Shown here: in pieces, positions 62,411 to 64,000 of the stretch
Numbering within the stretch: position 1 is the first letter of the stretch
Layout: each line of letters starts with the position of its first letter
NCBI RefSeq assembly: GCF_019457515.1
Contig: NZ_CP080421.1
Span: 1,984,001-2,048,000 of the forward strand
Direction of reading: 5' to 3'
DNA length: 64,000 nt
DNA from: Shewanella mesophila
Lineage (GTDB): Bacteria; Pseudomonadota; Gammaproteobacteria; Enterobacterales; Shewanellaceae
Translations under genes and position numbers: made by a program
The notes under the pieces: model-generated
Databases searched by the model: none
Told to the model about the DNA's origin: nothing
What the model saw: the letters and a program-made list of their open reading frames with translations, nothing else

Positions 62411-62905
62411 TTAACCGATTTTAGAACAGCATTGTTTAAATTTTTTGCCACTGTTACAGATGCAGAGGTCATTTCGCTTAGGCATCACTGCTTTTAATTG
62501 TTTGCCTGTGGTGTATAGCCATTTTTCGTCTTGCTTCACAAATTGTGAAATTTCATGAATCGCGTCAATTCCATCTTCCTTGTACCAAGCATGAAACTCG
62601 ACACAACCTTTACAGCCATTACTCTCACTATCATTGATGGTTAAACCAAGCCAATTTGTGTGGTTGTCTTGATCTAATATGGCCTTAGTTAGGCCGTTTA
62701 GGTGACGAGTATCATGTGTTTCAATTAAATAGTCATGAATCTTGAGTACAAAAGCACTATATCGACTGCGCATTAATTGTTCGGGCGTTTGTGCTCTCTC
62801 TCCCTGGTGATAGGGCTGGCAACAGTCAGAATAGCTCACACGTTCTATTGTTAATTCAGTGGCTATTTGACGACCACAAGGGCAAGGTTGTTTATTACTA
62901 CTCAT
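62411..62905 (-). CDS. YchJ-family protein (SEC-C motif)
   Basis: 164 residues from the ATG at 62905, overlapping the stop of the upstream gene (ATGAGTAG). A longer frame exists but lies inside that gene. N-terminal zinc motif CPCG..YSDCCQPYHQGERAQTPEQLMRSRYSAF, typical of YchJ (UPF0225), and a second C-terminal SEC-C zinc motif CICNSGKKFKQCC. The middle is an NTF2-like fold. Function is unknown; SEC-C motifs bind zinc. Confidence 0.88.
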   Translation of the reverse strand: MSSNKQPCPCGRQIATELTIERVSYSDCCQPYHQGERAQTPEQLMRSRYSAFVLKIHDYLIETHDTRHLNGLTKAILDQDNHTNWLGLTINDSESNGCKGCVEFHAWYKEDGIDAIHEISQFVKQDEKWLYTTGKQLKAVMPKRNDLCICNSGKKFKQCCSKIG

Positions 62906-63467
62906 GCTGTAGGGGATCTTCTGTTTTAGTAAACTGGCTGCCGTAATACAGGTTCGGCGATGGCTTTGCACTGTAGTAAAATGACGGCTCTGACCGATTA
63001 TTGGTATCGACAGTTAAATACCATTTACCATCGGCTTTCTTTTTTGAAACGGTTACAAATTTCCCTGCAAATTCACTCATAGGCTCTTCCGTTTCTTTGG
63101 GCGGATAAAAGCGAATAAGGTAATAGCCAATATCGGTAGCACTTTGGCCTTCAATTTGGCGTTCTACCACCCGAAAGTCGACCTCAATTTGTGCATTTTT
63201 GTGCTTAATCTTACCAAAAAATGCTTTGTATAAAGTGACGATATTTTCACGGCCTATTGTGATCTCTTGGCTTTGTTGTTCAGGGATATAACAGGCATTT
63301 TCAGCATAGAGTTCTTCTATTACCGCTGCGTCAAGCTGTTCAAATGCTACAGAAAATTGGGTATAAAACTGATTTAATGCGTTATCGTCACTGTTCGAGC
63401 CTTGTGCCGTTACCGGTAAACAAAGTAAGGAGAAAAGCGTGAAGATGACAAATTTCATAAATTTCAT
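62898..63467 (-). CDS. Secreted NTF2-like (SnoaL/DUF4440-type) protein
   Basis: 189 residues with signal peptide (FVIFTLFSLLCLPVTAQG). The mature part has an NTF2-like pattern: an N-terminal helix (NQFYTQFSVAFEQLDAAVIEELYA), a central helix, and strands GKFVTVSKKKADGKWYLTVDT. Small-molecule or polypeptide binding is possible; no catalytic residues are assignable. It is the first gene of a two-gene unit with the YchJ-like gene, in which an NTF2-like fold also occurs. Confidence 0.72.
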   Translation of the reverse strand: MKFMKFVIFTLFSLLCLPVTAQGSNSDDNALNQFYTQFSVAFEQLDAAVIEELYAENACYIPEQQSQEITIGRENIVTLYKAFFGKIKHKNAQIEVDFRVVERQIEGQSATDIGYYLIRFYPPKETEEPMSEFAGKFVTVSKKKADGKWYLTVDTNNRSEPSFYYSAKPSPNLYYGSQFTKTEDPLQHE

Positions 63468-63563
63468 TTAGCTATTCATTTTTGCTAATATTCTGTTCAC
63501 TATAATCTATGCACTTTTGATGGGAAAGATTTAGTTCTTAACAAAGTGTGTATCATCTGCTAG

Positions 63564-63674
63564 ATGTTTAAATTTCAGTCTTTGTTAGCGTTTTGGCTCG
63601 GTTGGATAAGACTCTACGGTTGCTTTATCAGATGGTTTAACTCACTTGTCATTGCGGGTTTTGATCATAGATAA
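63564..63674 (+). CDS. Possible 36-residue ORF before smrA, unproven
   Basis: A short frame starting MFKFQSLLAFWLGWIRLYG, hydrophobic with aromatic residues, ends 55 bases before smrA. No convincing ribosome site lies before it, so it is listed only as a possibility. Confidence 0.25.
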   Translation: MFKFQSLLAFWLGWIRLYGCFIRWFNSLVIAGFDHR

Positions 63675-63729
63675 TTCATAAACAAGATCCATTAACTGTG
63701 CTTTGCTCATTAGAGAAGAGGGAAATAAG

Positions 63730-64000
63730 ATGGCAGAAGATGAGTTAGCGCTATTTTTCGCTTCAATGGCTGATGTGGTGCCGCTAAAGGCCGATGTCAA
63801 TGTCAATTTTTGCAACGACAAGGGACGCGAGGCTCAGCGCGCCAAGCAGGCTCAGACGAAAAGAAGAGAAATGCTTTCGCAATTAAGTCTCGACTTTAGT
63901 GAGATTATCCCAGTCGAGCCAGATGAGATCGTCAGTTTTAAGCATCAAGGTGTTCAGAGTCAGGTATTTAAATTGTTTCGCCAAGGGAAGTATCCCATGC
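63730..64000 (+). CDS. smrA: Endonuclease SmrA, 3'-truncated by window edge
   Basis: The first 90 residues are visible from the ATG at 63730, with GAGGGA six bases before it. The sequence (EDELALFFASMADVVPLK, then a basic linker, RREMLSQLSLDFSEIIPVEP, IVSFKHQGVQSQVFKLFRQG) fits the N-terminal extension of SmrA-type Smr-domain nucleases. The Smr domain itself lies beyond the window, so the call rests on the N-terminal half. Confidence 0.72.
   Translation, partial: MAEDELALFFASMADVVPLKADVNVNFCNDKGREAQRAKQAQTKRREMLSQLSLDFSEIIPVEPDEIVSFKHQGVQSQVFKLFRQGKYPM

Overview
The window reads as a chromosomal segment of a marine gammaproteobacterium, most probably Shewanella. The basis is the gene content and order: rsxABCDGE-nth, aspS-yebC-ruvCAB, cmoAB, a fused thiDE gene inside a TPP-riboswitch thi operon, a VC2046/SO_2500-type protein, a rhombosortase beside queC, identical tRNA-Asn and tRNA-Tyr arrays, and several c-di-GMP signalling proteins. 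Both ends cut through genes: bamC on the left and smrA on the right. I see no prophage, complete insertion sequence, rRNA or CRISPR array.

Layout. 1-7.9 kb: the end of bamC, a GAF-GAF-GGDEF-EAL protein, and a two-gene RND efflux operon. 7.9-9.0 kb: a deletion scar in which the start of a metallo-beta-lactamase-fold gene is joined to the end of a DsbA-family gene. 9.0-11.6 kb: a DTW-domain tRNA modification enzyme, a hemolysin III family protein and an unknown single-pass membrane protein. 11.7-18.6 kb: TPP riboswitch and thiC-thiDE-thiF-thiS-thiG-thiH, a complete thiazole and pyrimidine branch. 18.7-20.2 kb: a small unknown protein and a SprA-like HExxH protein. 20.5-29.2 kb: eight close-packed minus-strand genes. 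These are cmoA and cmoB, then a retropepsin-like lipoprotein, an inactive transglutaminase fused to a multipass membrane domain, a RimK-like ATP-grasp ligase, an M3-peptidase-like protein without its zinc motif, a DUF3541 protein and a LysR regulator. This ligase/protease cluster is the best candidate for a poorly described system here.

29.3-37.4 kb: a triple periplasmic-binding-domain sensor with a degenerate GGDEF domain, aspS, yebC and ruvCAB. 37.4-38.8 kb: a long AT-rich non-coding stretch holding one copy of a MITE-like repeat and a perfect CRP-type site ahead of a TonB-dependent receptor (38.8-41.3 kb). 41.5-49.0 kb: gloA, a 27-residue YnhF-like membrane peptide, then nth and the Rsx electron-transport operon, whose RsxC has a long Lys/Ala repeat tail. 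49.1-51.0 kb: a CsrD/LapD-like degenerate GGDEF-EAL protein. 51.1-51.8 kb: five identical tRNA-Asn genes with a strong promoter. 52-58 kb: uvrB with inverted DnaA boxes upstream, rhombosortase, queC/queE and a PLP-dependent enzyme. 58.0-58.4 kb: a second, inverted MITE-like copy. 58.7-59.1 kb: three identical tRNA-Tyr genes and their promoter. 59.1-64 kb: small conserved proteins, a GAF-PAS-GGDEF-EAL protein, a YchJ-like protein, an NTF2-like secreted protein and the start of smrA.

Themes: four GGDEF-related proteins, none with the canonical GGDEF signature; two independent tRNA modification operons (cmoAB, queC/queE) plus the DTW protein; and a 400-430 bp repeat family present in two inverted copies plus a solitary end.
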